From Dermacentor variabilis (Eukaryota; Arthropoda; Arachnida; Ixodida; Ixodidae), in NCBI RefSeq assembly GCF_050947875.1, contig NC_134573.1:31952115-32016114 (forward strand): 64,000 nucleotides of DNA. Direction: 5' to 3'. Below the pieces are notes generated by a model. The model did not search any database, was not told the origin of the DNA, and worked only from the letters and a program-made list of their open reading frames with translations. Positions 27,498 through 36,702 of the stretch are shown here, one piece after another. The translations under genes and the position numbers were made by a program. Numbering within the stretch: the first letter of the stretch is position 1; each line of letters opens with the position of its first letter.

Positions 27498-28010
27498 TCA
27501 GCAGTCAGCGCCACCGGGACATGTGCTTTCGTACTGAAGTGACACAGCTCTTGAGCAGCAGCAAGACACGTGTGAAACAGACTCCAGAACATGCCTTTGT
27601 GAAGTGACGGAACCGTCAAGAAGCAGCCCAATGGATCTGAAGTCATCGAGTAGTATGACAACAGAAGTTCCTGCTGCCAGTGTGACTTGTGTTGTAATTG
27701 AAATAAAAGTGGCTAAATTTCTGAACATGGTGCGTACCTCTAACACGACGTCGTATACGATCTTGTCGGACACCTGTGACACGCACTTGGCTTTCACCCT
27801 CACATCACCGTCCACAATTTGTTCAACGCCGTACACGTTCGGAAGCAGACGCTCCCCTATCGTGAGGTTGCCGCCACGAAAAAAAAGCCTGTCGGCGTCG
27901 GCAAGCTTCTTGAAACCGCACGGCAATATTTGCATCGTTGTTCCGCAAGCAGGCGATCTGCCGCCGTCGAAAGCGGAGCGCCGTGAGAACGAGCAGAACA
28001 CGCCGTGAGA
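27498..28010 (-). CDS. ORF resembling SWIM/YqaJ-associated proteins, probably partial
   Basis: A minus-strand frame, open from 28064 to 27498, is coding-like from about 27990: MQILPCGFKKLADADRLFF, GERLLPNVYGVEQIVDGD and VRVKAKCVSQVSDKIVYDVV. The last block resembles the strand just before SWIM zinc fingers in arthropod proteins that also carry a YqaJ-type nuclease (V+AKC.SQ....VYDV). The finger itself (CxC...CxH) is not visible; VTLAAGTSVVILLDD may be its eroded trace. A donor-like GAG|GTACGC on the minus strand at about 27735 could end the exon after VLE. Similarity is from memory of the pattern, so low certainty. Confidence 0.35.
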   Translation of the reverse strand, partial: SHGVFCSFSRRSAFDGGRSPACGTTMQILPCGFKKLADADRLFFRGGNLTIGERLLPNVYGVEQIVDGDVRVKAKCVSQVSDKIVYDVVLEVRTMFRNLATFISITTQVTLAAGTSVVILLDDFRSIGLLLDGSVTSQRHVLESVSHVSCCCSRAVSLQYESTCPGGADC

Positions 28011-28295
28011 ACGAACAAAGCGGAGACTGCGCCACGACGCGACCGCGCTGCTTGACGTTTCCACATAGGGGCGCTGTCAGGAGGTGCAGTAGCGCCACCT
28101 GGCCATGGTTTTCTCGTCTCAGCGCAGTGGAGGCTTCAACGAGGTGTAGCCTCGTGCAGGCGGTGTGGGCCTTAGGGTGAGGTGACGACGCAGTTTCCAC
28201 ACATGGTTTGTCTTTCGCGTCCAATTAGCCGCTGATGCTTCGTCACTTCAACATGCATTAGCAGTTATTAAACGCTACCTACTGCTTCGCTTGCG

Positions 28296-28706
28296 ATGGT
28301 TCCAACTATGAAAACTGCAGCGCTGAGCGGCGCAGAAAGCCAACGGCGTCGATGGTCTAATCTCACTTTGGTCCGGCGAGAGACACTCCAGCGTGAAAGA
28401 GAACACCTTCGTGCGTTTGCGGCGCACGCTGCAAACTCTGCCACTCCCGTTCCTGGAGCTGAGCACGTCGCAACTCAATTGGCTCCCCAAGGCACCATGG
28501 AGCCAGGTCAAAATGCTCGTACCTCCCCCGAAACGACTCGGCAGCAGGACGCCGCACGCCAAAGGGATGCTGCGCCCCAGGTAAACGTGCAACGCGGTCG
28601 CCAACCCGCAAATCGGGTGCCTTGCACTGCAGCGCACCTTGAATTCACCGAGGGATTCACTAACAACCCATTCGGTTTCGCTTGTGCGGTTTGCCAACGT
28701 CAGTGA
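28296..28706 (+). pseudogene. Helitron-type N-terminal fragment
   Basis: 136-residue frame from about 28296. The N-terminal part is rich in Arg, Glu and Gln (ETLQREREHLRAFAAHAA, ETTRQQDAARQRDAA), and it ends EGFTNNPFGFACAVCQRQ. Helitron-encoded polyproteins have an RE-rich leader followed by NxFGxxCxVCDRLWF. The frame stops just at that motif (CQRQ then TGA), so only the leader survives. Another Helitron block is at 32509-32990. Confidence 0.5.
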
Positions 28707-28814
28707 TGTTTTGTTGGATTTGCGCAGCCCTCTGGCTCGTGCAATGCAGTGTCTCGGGGAATGCGTCCCAGTCGCGAGTCCGTCGACATATTTCGCTTGT
28801 GTGGCAATTGTTGA

Positions 28815-29125
28815 GAGAGACGGAGAGAATAAACTTTATTCAAAAACCGCGGTCCGGGTTCGCCCGCTTTGTTCTAGTTGTCTGCCAGGCTGAGCCTTGT
28901 GATGAGCTCGATCATGGCACGTACGTAGTCGGAGGTGGAGTCCACCAGCCACTCCTCAAGTGTCGTAGGTCTACGGGTGGGTGAGAGTTTGGCATGGCTA
29001 GCCTGAATAGCGGGATGGCTACCCGGAAAATCTCACAGAATGTGAACATTACTCGGCAAGCCGCCACAAGGCAAACCTTGTACGTAGTGTCGGAAGAGTG
29101 GGGACAAGATAGAGTGCGTCTGTGC
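28815..29125 (-). mobile_element. 3' end of a 5'-truncated non-LTR element or retrocopy
   Basis: The minus strand ends TGAATAAAGTTTATTCTCTCCGTCTCTC (28838-28811), with AATAAA and a CT-rich end like the LINE at 44.75 kb. Just before it a short frame encodes TLEEWLVDSTSDYVRAMIEL and ITRLSLADN, then TAG at about 28891. Both the tail and the position suggest a 3' fragment of an I-like LINE. Confidence 0.45.
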
Positions 29126-29384
29126 ACACCTCCATAGTACCGCCTCTCTTCGCTTTATTTGTGCGCCTGCTTGTGGTTACTTTATGCAGTTGTTTCGTAA
29201 GTCGTCAAGTTTTTCGCGTCTTTCCGACCAAGTGAAGGCATATTGCTCATTCAGACTCAGTCGGTCCTGCCCTAAGGCAACGGTAGGATGCTGCTAAATA
29301 GCTACTTCGAACGCTTTCACCTACCCACAGCGCCCGACCCATCTCCCGCATCTCGATTGTATCGCCGAACGCCTCAGTAAAAAT

Positions 29385-30800
29385 CCTATAGCTTATATTA
29401 TACTCGCACCTCATTGAATTCGTTGAGCCCAATTACTACTTCAGTATTTATCAGCATGGATTCCGTAAAGCAGTCTCGTGTGAAATGCAGTCGCTATGTT
29501 TTACCGACGACTTGTTTATTAATGGGGATCATTACTTCAATACTGATTGCATGTATTTAGATTTTGCTAAAGCATTTGACTCCGTCTCACTCGATCTAGT
29601 AGTCTTCAAGATTGATTAACTTAACATAGAGCCCAATGTCCTCGCATGGATTAAGGAATTTCTCTATAATCGCAGTAAGGATAGGGCGGCTAATGACTTT
29701 TGTTCACCTAATTTTGCCGTAACATCTGGTGTCCCGCAATGGTCCATTTCGGGCCCTCCACGTTTCTAGACTTTTGTTATTGATCTTCAAATTTGCATAA
29801 CGAAGAAGAGGAGCAGCACAAGGACGAATGCTTTCCTTGTGTTGCTGCTCTTCTTCGTTCCTGCTTGTTCGTTCACAAGAACTTCCTATTTGCCTTTGTT
29901 CCTCAACTGTCCGACTGTTTGCAGAAGACTGCGTAGTCCTGCCTATTATCTCAAACTGCATCGCATTCTATATAGGGTATCTGAAAGGCGCAGTATGTCA
30001 CTCATGTCATTTAATAAAACTAAATGTAAAAGCATGCAAATTTTTCGCCACAGCACTAATCATTGTCCGCGTACTTACTTCCTCAATAATATTCCTTTGC
30101 CATCTTTTCAGAGATATAAATACCTTGGTGTTCACATTTCTTCTAATCTTTCGTGGAATACGCATGTGGAATATGTAACTAACAACGCGAATTCCAAGCT
30201 TCGTTATCTGCGTCAAAACTTTTTTCATGCCCCATCGTCCCTAGAGTTAACACTTTATAAAACGTTGGTACGTTTTAAATTAGAGTACGCATGCGCCATA
30301 TCGAATCCTACTCACACTACACTAATTCAAACTCTTCGAGCAATTCGGAATCCCGCAGTACGTTTTATCTGAACGAATTATTCACGTTATTCCAGTGTCA
30401 CATCTAATAACGCCCTAAACTTGCCTGACCTTTCATTGCGTCGAAAGTCATGCCGCCGTAACCTTTTTCACACTATCTATTGTTGTAACAACGACTAGAA
30501 GGACCCACTGTTTCATCCACCTCATTATATATCTTCAAGGACCGACCATCGCTTCAAGGTGGGTCTACCGTCTTGTCGCACAAAATTGTGTAATGATTCC
30601 TTGGTTCCAAGAACAAGCGTCGTATGGAACCAATTCCGCCCCACAGTCGCCACCATAGCTGATGAATACGTGTCCAAGATCGCTTTACAAGACGCCTCGT
30701 AATATTTTTTGTTAGCTGTTGTCTTGCCATTTCTCCCCCACTTCTTTCTGTAGCGCCTAGGGGCCCTGAAAGTATTTTTGATCAATAAATAATTAAATAT
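29385..30800 (+). pseudogene. CR1/L2-like LINE (copy L2-C), decayed and deleted
   Basis: RT pieces on the plus strand: LYSHLIEFVEPNYYFSIYQ, QHGFRKAVSCEMQSL, MYLDFAKAFDSVSLDL (29540-29590), WIKEFLYNRSK and TSGVPQWSISGPP (about 29720-29760). The frame then breaks; a 61 bp near-perfect hairpin (29799-29859) lies in the gap. LFAEDCVVLP at 29918-29947 is the catalytic box with FADD changed to FAED. The C-terminal part 29990-30372 has YKYLGVHISSNLSWNTHVE and RFKLEYACAISNPTHTT. It ends TTTTGATCAATAAATAATTAAA near 30795. Non-functional. Confidence 0.75.
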
Positions 30801-31063
30801 CACCCAGATTGCCGTGCATGCAGATACGACACCTGCGAAATGCTGTTGGCAACATCGATGTCGTGGGCCAAGATGTCAACGTGCCGGTTGCCGTTAACAC
30901 AATGGTAAAGTGACTACCAAGCCACTTGCACGACGACCACGCGATCAATGTGCACATGAAGTGGCACATGATAGCAACTCATCAAACTTGTCCGGGATAA
31001 TAAAAGAGGCGCCGTGAAATTTTGGCTACCACACACGCACACAGCTTCTCTCTGTAATACTGG
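30801..31063. other. Unassigned sequence
   Basis: No recognisable coding block; possible 5' continuation of the ORF that follows. Confidence 0.3.
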
Positions 31064-31717
31064 ATGGTCATCGACCGAGATTACTTGAATGATGCAGATG
31101 AGGTCATAATTGCACATGCCGCGGATGATGTGATTGAATGCTACGAGAATGACGCTTCCCACTTCCACATGCTGCTCGTCAAACAGCAAAGCGTGTTGAA
31201 GAACGAGGACAAGTTTCTCATCTTGTGTTCTGGTTCCAACCAAGTTTCTGTGAATCTCCTCTTTGACAAACATTCTGAAGAACATTCCTGCAATGTACCT
31301 CACTTAGCGAAGGACACTCACAATGGACCGTGTAGCTGCTTTCATGACGACATCCAGCGAAATCAATCGGAAAAATTGCCGTGGAGCCACGCCCCAGCAC
31401 AACTTGTGCATGGCTATGAAGGTGTGGCGCATATGAGACAGCGAAGAACATTCACAAAGCACCGTGTAGCTGCTTTCAAGATGACATCAAGTGAAATCAA
31501 TCGCAAGGACCGCCGTGGAGCCGTGCCCCAGCACAACTTGTACATGGCTATGAAAATGCTGTGCATATCAGAGGAAATGCAAGTCACCAGAAACACATGT
31601 GACACAGCCGGTATCACAATGTGCACGATTGAAGACATACACTTCGTCGAGACATTCGTCAACAAACCTCTCATTCCTTCGAGCCATTTCAATCTCACTA
31701 TCCTACTGGTGAGCTAG
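31064..31717 (+). CDS. Unrecognised 217-codon ORF with internal 134 bp duplication
   Basis: The frame opens at a GTG/ATG region (ATG at 31064) and runs to TAG 31715. The N-terminal third (DYLNDADEVIIAHAADDVIE) has an acidic D-A-D-E-x-I-x-x-H-A pattern resembling the EADTxI...HA strand of some transposon-linked arthropod proteins, but this is weak. From 31327 a 134 bp stretch (ACCGTGTAGCTGCTTTCA, AAATCAATCG, CCCCAGCACAACTTGT) repeats at 31461; because 134 is not a multiple of three, the two copies are read in different frames. That argues against a conserved protein. It lies between Helitron fragments and may be part of a mosaic element. Confidence 0.3.
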   Translation: MVIDRDYLNDADEVIIAHAADDVIECYENDASHFHMLLVKQQSVLKNEDKFLILCSGSNQVSVNLLFDKHSEEHSCNVPHLAKDTHNGPCSCFHDDIQRNQSEKLPWSHAPAQLVHGYEGVAHMRQRRTFTKHRVAAFKMTSSEINRKDRRGAVPQHNLYMAMKMLCISEEMQVTRNTCDTAGITMCTIEDIHFVETFVNKPLIPSSHFNLTILLVS

Positions 31718-31739
31718 AAAAAAAGAAATTAAGGCGCAA

Positions 31740-32500
31740 TCCACACTGTGAAGATGGATTGCCAGCGAAGCTGCTACCACCACGTAACCTTTTTGGGTCC
31801 AACGAATGAAATGAGTACGCCCTAAAATGCAGTGTATAACCATTTATTGAACAACGACATTCACGACGGCTTTATGATGGATGTGGTATACATTGAGGTT
31901 TTCGGTTTCGATAGTTGCCACGTCCTTCGCCAATGTTGGGTTGACACACGTGTCACGGATGGTGGTTGGTAGTTTCCCGTTGCTCCTCGGGAGTTCTTAT
32001 TTTCCGTGGCGTGCCCTTAGCTCATATTGTAACGAAATCGCGTGCATACGTTAAATACAATGTGTGGTTTTATATGTAAACCGAGACATACGTATTTAGA
32101 TGCACATCGCTCTAACTCCACTCGCTTCTACGCAGGAACCTTATTGCAGAATCTCGCCGCGACCCATCATGCACGGTCACACCATGCAGCCCGTGTACGC
32201 GCGCGCTACATATCTTTGTTGCGCTAAATCGTCGGTTCCATGAAAACCGAGCTTTCTGTGTACCTCCACGAAATAATCACTGGTTGGTAAAGGTGAAAGG
32301 CATTTCTGTAAAAAGACATTTTCTCAATCATCAGAGAGCTAGTAAGCCGAACGCTTTCTTCACACTAAGCTTCACACTATGTATTTAAATAAGCTCGTGG
32401 ATGTCTTTCTCGCCATCTTAAAGCATCGTACAGCTTCTGCACTTGGACAGCAATGGTGGGTAGACTTCAAACGAATAGGATTCGAACACGGGGCAAGTAC
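31740..32500. other. Unassigned sequence between ORF and Helitron fragment
   Basis: Short frames only. No family recognised. Confidence 0.35.
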
Positions 32501-32508
32501 ACACGACC

Positions 32509-32990
32509 ATGCACAGTCTCCTCTGGCCTGACAATGACCCCAATGAGGTCAGTAAGCACATGCCGAAAGCTTCTAATCTGATCTACTCGCTCGTCAGCTT
32601 GGAACACAAAGCCATTCTTCCAAGGCCGGACGATCAACACCACTCCCATGCGTTCAGCAGCTTTAAGAAGGCTAAATCCAAGTGTAGCTTCGGCGCCCCT
32701 TTCTGGCCAATGACACACACGCGTCTGTGCTGCTTCACCATGAGCACTGAAGATGGAGGCCTCAAGCTGTGCGGAATATCGTTAATGACATGCAGGACAA
32801 TCTTCTTACACGTGGTTATGACTGCCTCTAAGCATTGCTAGCCGCACACGACGTGAATGACGCCGGTTACCTGGATGTCGTCCAGGCTGGCATCAAGGGA
32901 CCTATGGTCTCCTTGAAAAGGTACACTGAACTACAGTTCATCCTGGAGCAGGACTCGTGCGCAACACTAGCAGCCATCATCTTCCGCAGC
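32509..32990 (+). pseudogene. Helitron Rep-domain region fragment (Helitron-like N)
   Basis: First frame (32600-32740): KAILPRPDDQHHSHAFSSFK then KCSFGAPFWPMTHTRL, which fits the Cys/His block C-R-F-x-x-P-F-W-P-M that precedes the replication-initiator domain of Helitron proteins. In a second frame (32764-32993): QAVRNIVNDMQDNLLTRGYD, a stop, AAHDVNDAGYLDVVQAGIKG and ELQFILEQDSCAT, matching the downstream block with D-x-Q-F-I-L-x-E-x-x-C-A. A frameshift (about 32755) and a TAA (about 32836) make it a pseudogene. No HUH motif or helicase is present. Confidence 0.6.
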
Positions 32991-33344
32991 TACTTTTTAA
33001 CGCTATAGCGGGCCCCATGTCGCATAAACACGGTGTTATAGCCTGGCGTCTCACGTTGTTTAGCGAAAAACAATTCCAAACCACAACTACGCAAATCCTG
33101 CGCGTGGTACAGAGGCGTTAGTGAACTAATTGAATTCCGCGAAGTAGGATGCGCCAGAAAAATTATAAACTACAACCAAAACACAACCTGTCTTTAAGAT
33201 GAGGGCATTTACATTGCATTATGTAAATTGCGGGCCTATGGTGTCCAAAAGTCACAGAGACACTTATGTCTACTTGCGTACACTGAATACGAAAGCATAC
33301 CGAGTCTTTCGTGCGATACTTTTCACATGGCCATGTGTTTGAAT
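32991..33344. other. Unassigned sequence
   Basis: No coding or repeat signal recognised. Confidence 0.35.
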
Positions 33345-33785
33345 TGGGCAAAGTCAATTTAGAAGGTAGGACAAGCCAATTTCAAGAGAGGGCCAGATTG
33401 TATTAGAACATAGGTCAACTGCATTTCTGATTTGGGCGAAGATTTCGGAGATGGGTCAAGTCAATTTTAGGAGTGGACAAGGCTCGTTTTAAAAAGTGGT
33501 TAACTAATTTGTGTCCATTAGACCAAGTCAGTTGTGGGACTGGTCCAGTTCCGTTTTTAGCCTGCGCCAACTCAAATTGCGCCATGGCACTTAGAGTGAC
33601 TGTGCTGGGTTTTGAAAGTCGGTCAGCGCAATTTTCCTATTGGGCAACGTCAATTGTGAGCTAGAGCTGCCCAAATCTTGTGGACGGGCTAAGCCAATTT
33701 CGGTAGTGTGCCAGGTCGGTTGTGAACACAGGTTAACAAATTTTCGAATTGGTCGAAGTCAATTTTTGGCAATGCCTATACGCCG
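33345..33785 (+). repeat. Degenerate ~22 bp minisatellite
   Basis: Words of the type GGGCAAGTCAATTTT recur every 20-24 bases: GGGCAAAGTCAATTTAG (33347), GGTCAAGTCAATTTTAGG (33453), GACCAAGTCAGTTGTGG (33520), GGGCAACGTCAATTGTG (33641), GGGCTAAGCCAATTTCGG (33685), GGTCGAAGTCAATTTTTGG (33752). About 18-20 units, strongly diverged. The RTE copy B starts right at its end. Confidence 0.65.
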
Positions 33786-35165
33786 TGCCTCATCACCTCG
33801 AGCGTACAGGAATCTTGGAAGAACGCCAACATAATCTTAATCCATAAGAAAGGGGACGCCAAATACTTAAAAAAATTATAGACCGATCAGGTTGCTGTCC
33901 ATTGCATAGAAAGTATTTACTAAGGTAATCGCAAATAGAATCAGGAACACCTTAGACTCCTGTCAACCAAAGAACCAGGCAGGATTTTGTAAAGCCTACT
34001 CAACAACAGACCATGTTCACACTATCAATCAGACGATAGAGAAATGTGCGGAATATAACCAACCCTTATATACAGCTTTCATTGATTACGAGAAAGCGTT
34101 TGATTCAGTCGAAACGTCTGCAGTCATGCAGGTATTACGGAATGAATGTGTAGACGGGCCGTATGTAAAAATACTGAAAGATAACTATAGTGGCTCCACA
34201 GCCACCGTAGTCCTCCATAAAGAAAGCAACAAAATCCCTATAAAGAAGGGCGTAAGGCAGAGGAATACGATCTCACCAATGCGATTCACCGCGTGTTCAC
34301 AGGAGGTATTCAGAGGCCTGGATTGAGAAGAATTGGGGATAAGATTTAATGGAGAATACCTTAGTAACTTGCGATTCGCTGATTTTGGCTTCCTTAGAAA
34401 CTCAGGGGACCAATTGCAATGCATGCTCACTAACAGAGCAAGAGACAAAGCAGAATTGTGGGTCTAAAAACTAATCTGCAGAAAACTAAAGTAATGTTCA
34501 ACAATCTCAGAAGAGAACAGCAGTTTACGATTGGTAGCGAGGCACTGGAAGTGGCAAGGGAATACATCTACTTAGGGCAGGTAGTGACCGCGGATCCCGA
34601 TCGTGAGACCGAAATAATCAGAAGAATAAACATGGGCTAGGGTGCGTTTGGAAGGCAGTCTCAGGTCATGAAGAGCAGGTTTCCATTATCCCTGAAGAGA
34701 AAAATGTATAGCAGCTGTGTTTCACCGGTACTCACCTACGGCGCAGAAAGCTGGAGGCTGACGAAAAGGGCTCTGATTAAATTGAGGACGACGCAACGAG
34801 GTATGGAAAGAAGAATGATGGGTGTAATGTTAAGGGGGGGGGGGAAATAAGAAGAAAGCAGATTGTGTGAGGGAACAAACGCGAGTCAATAACATCTTAG
34901 TTGAAATCATGAGAAAGTAATGGGCATGGGCAGGGCATGTAATGAGGAGAGAATATAACCGATGGTCATTAAGCGCTACGGACTGGATTCCAAGTGAAGG
35001 GAAGCGTAGCAGGGGGCGGCAGAAAGTTGGGTGGACAGATGAGATTAAGAAGTTTGCAAGGACAACATGGCCACGATTAGCACATGACCGGGGTAGCTGG
35101 AGAAGTGTGGGAGAGGCCTTCTACCTGCAGTGAGCGCAGCCAGGCTCATGATGATGATGAATTTT
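33786..35165 (+). mobile_element. RTE-type LINE, copy B, 5'-truncated pseudogene
   Basis: Starts within the RT (CTCGAGCGTACAGGAATC, matching copy A near 4110) and runs to a short GATGAT tail. Blocks: ERSGIL-type start, KKGDAKYLKKL (frameshift), FIDYEKAFDSVETSAVM (about 34078-34128), KKGVRQRNTISPMRF (34240-34284; the RQGD loop reads RQRN), LRFADFGFL at the catalytic site (about 34369-34395; FADD lost), then C-terminal frames 34458-34640, 34668-34850 and 34942-35133 (GRQKVGWTDEIKKFARTTWP). At least five disabling changes. Confidence 0.8.
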
Positions 35166-35309
35166 TGAGTGTGGGCCACGGCGAAAGTCTGACGCCATGA
35201 CTGTTCACTGTGGCATTTTACAGAACGAGCCGCAGCAGGTTCAATGCCAAGGGTGTGCCGTCATCACTTGGTCAATTGTGTTTGGTTGCAATTCGATTTT
35301 AACGGAGCA

Positions 35310-36702
35310 TGCGAAATTTTTCGCTTCAGGGGGCATGTAATGCTTTAAAATTATTAAACTTTAAAGTGAACTTTATAGCTGATGCGCTGGCGCGCAGGGT
35401 TTGAGATGCGACGGTGGCTGCTAGGCTTTCACATGGTTTCGCACGAATTGGGAGACGGTATGCCACGTTCTGGTCGAGCGTTAATGATAGCGTCCAGATA
35501 TAGGAAATATAGGGAACGAAACAGTTCTCACAATTATTTTAAATACTAAAACTTGGTCTAGTTGGTAGAATTTCACCATACTGTCTGAGACAGCCAGCAA
35601 GAGCAGAGAAGAGTGGGAGGGCATTCGTGCTAATTAAATGTACAAGGACTATAATAAACTGAACTGTCTGCTTTTTTTAATATGTATATTGTGCAGCCAC
35701 ATAGAGACAAGCAAAAAAAAGAAAGCGCACTCTTGGGACAAAGGAACGACAATACAGTAGTGCGGACAATCACAAGGGGAATTTATTGAGGATTTTACGC
35801 ACCAATCTACCAAGAAGAATTGTGGCCAATAGAACATGCCGATCAAGGCACGACAAGCTGAGCAAGCCCGAGTCTCTGCGGGCGAATATGTTCGCCCTCA
35901 TGCTGCATGCCAAAGCCTATTTATTCGCATGTATAATCACGCATACGGTGTCGCCTTCGAACGATCCAATTCATCCATCGTGGTGCCCCGCTTTAAACCC
36001 TTTCTCGGGACGCCCCCGTGCAGGATGTCGGCTCACTCGCCAAGTGTCCGCGCAACTCGCCGATCCCACGCCCTTTCTTTTGCTCCTGAATCAACCCGCC
36101 GTTAGTTGGTGTTACCAGTTCAAAACTCACGCCATCGCTTAATAATCTCCAACAACACCGAAAGCCACCGACGTCCAGCTGCACTTGCAAGCTGGATTAC
36201 AGGAAATGAGAAAGCCATAGGGTAAAAACATCAGGGGCCACTTCAGAGTTGAGCGGCCTCACTGTGCCTAATGCATTATTAATGTCTGAGTATTATAGGG
36301 TTCATGAGGCGGGAAATCGAGCGTTGACGGAGCGACCACCGACGGTTTTGAAATGCTAAGAACCCTCCACCTATTGTAGGAGTCAAGCGTACGACCTTTG
36401 GTGTTAATTAACGCACTGTTAATTAGTGCACTCGAACCAACGACTATTATTATGAGTCGCACGCACGATTTTTGGCAATAATATCTTATTTAGACGAATT
36501 TAATTATAGCACTAGACTCTATGACGATTCGTAAGGGAAGCGCCCACGACCTCTGATGTTAAGGCGAAGTTAATAGGACATTCTAACCCATGACAATTGG
36601 TAGGAGTCAAACCCACACGATGTGCTGCTGATTAAGGCGAATTAGGGCACTCGAAGCCATGATCATTGGTAGCAGTGGCACCCACGACCTATGGTGTTTA
36701 TT
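35310..36702 (+). repeat. Foldback left arm, outer part
   Basis: Pairs with 43048-41560. Landmarks: GAAGTGAACTTTATGGCTGAT-like sequence (35371 against 42970), AATATAGGGAACGAA (35506 against 42843), CAATCACAAGGGGAA (35769 against 42570), GAACGATCCAATTCATCCAT (35959 against 42362), CAAGCTGGATTACAGGAAATG (36187 against 42155). Ends in about 350 bp of the ~74 bp array, where RTE copy C is inserted. Confidence 0.8.

Noticed and set aside
33345..33785. A CRISPR-like array
   Set aside because: Diverged direct tandem repeats with no constant repeat and spacer.
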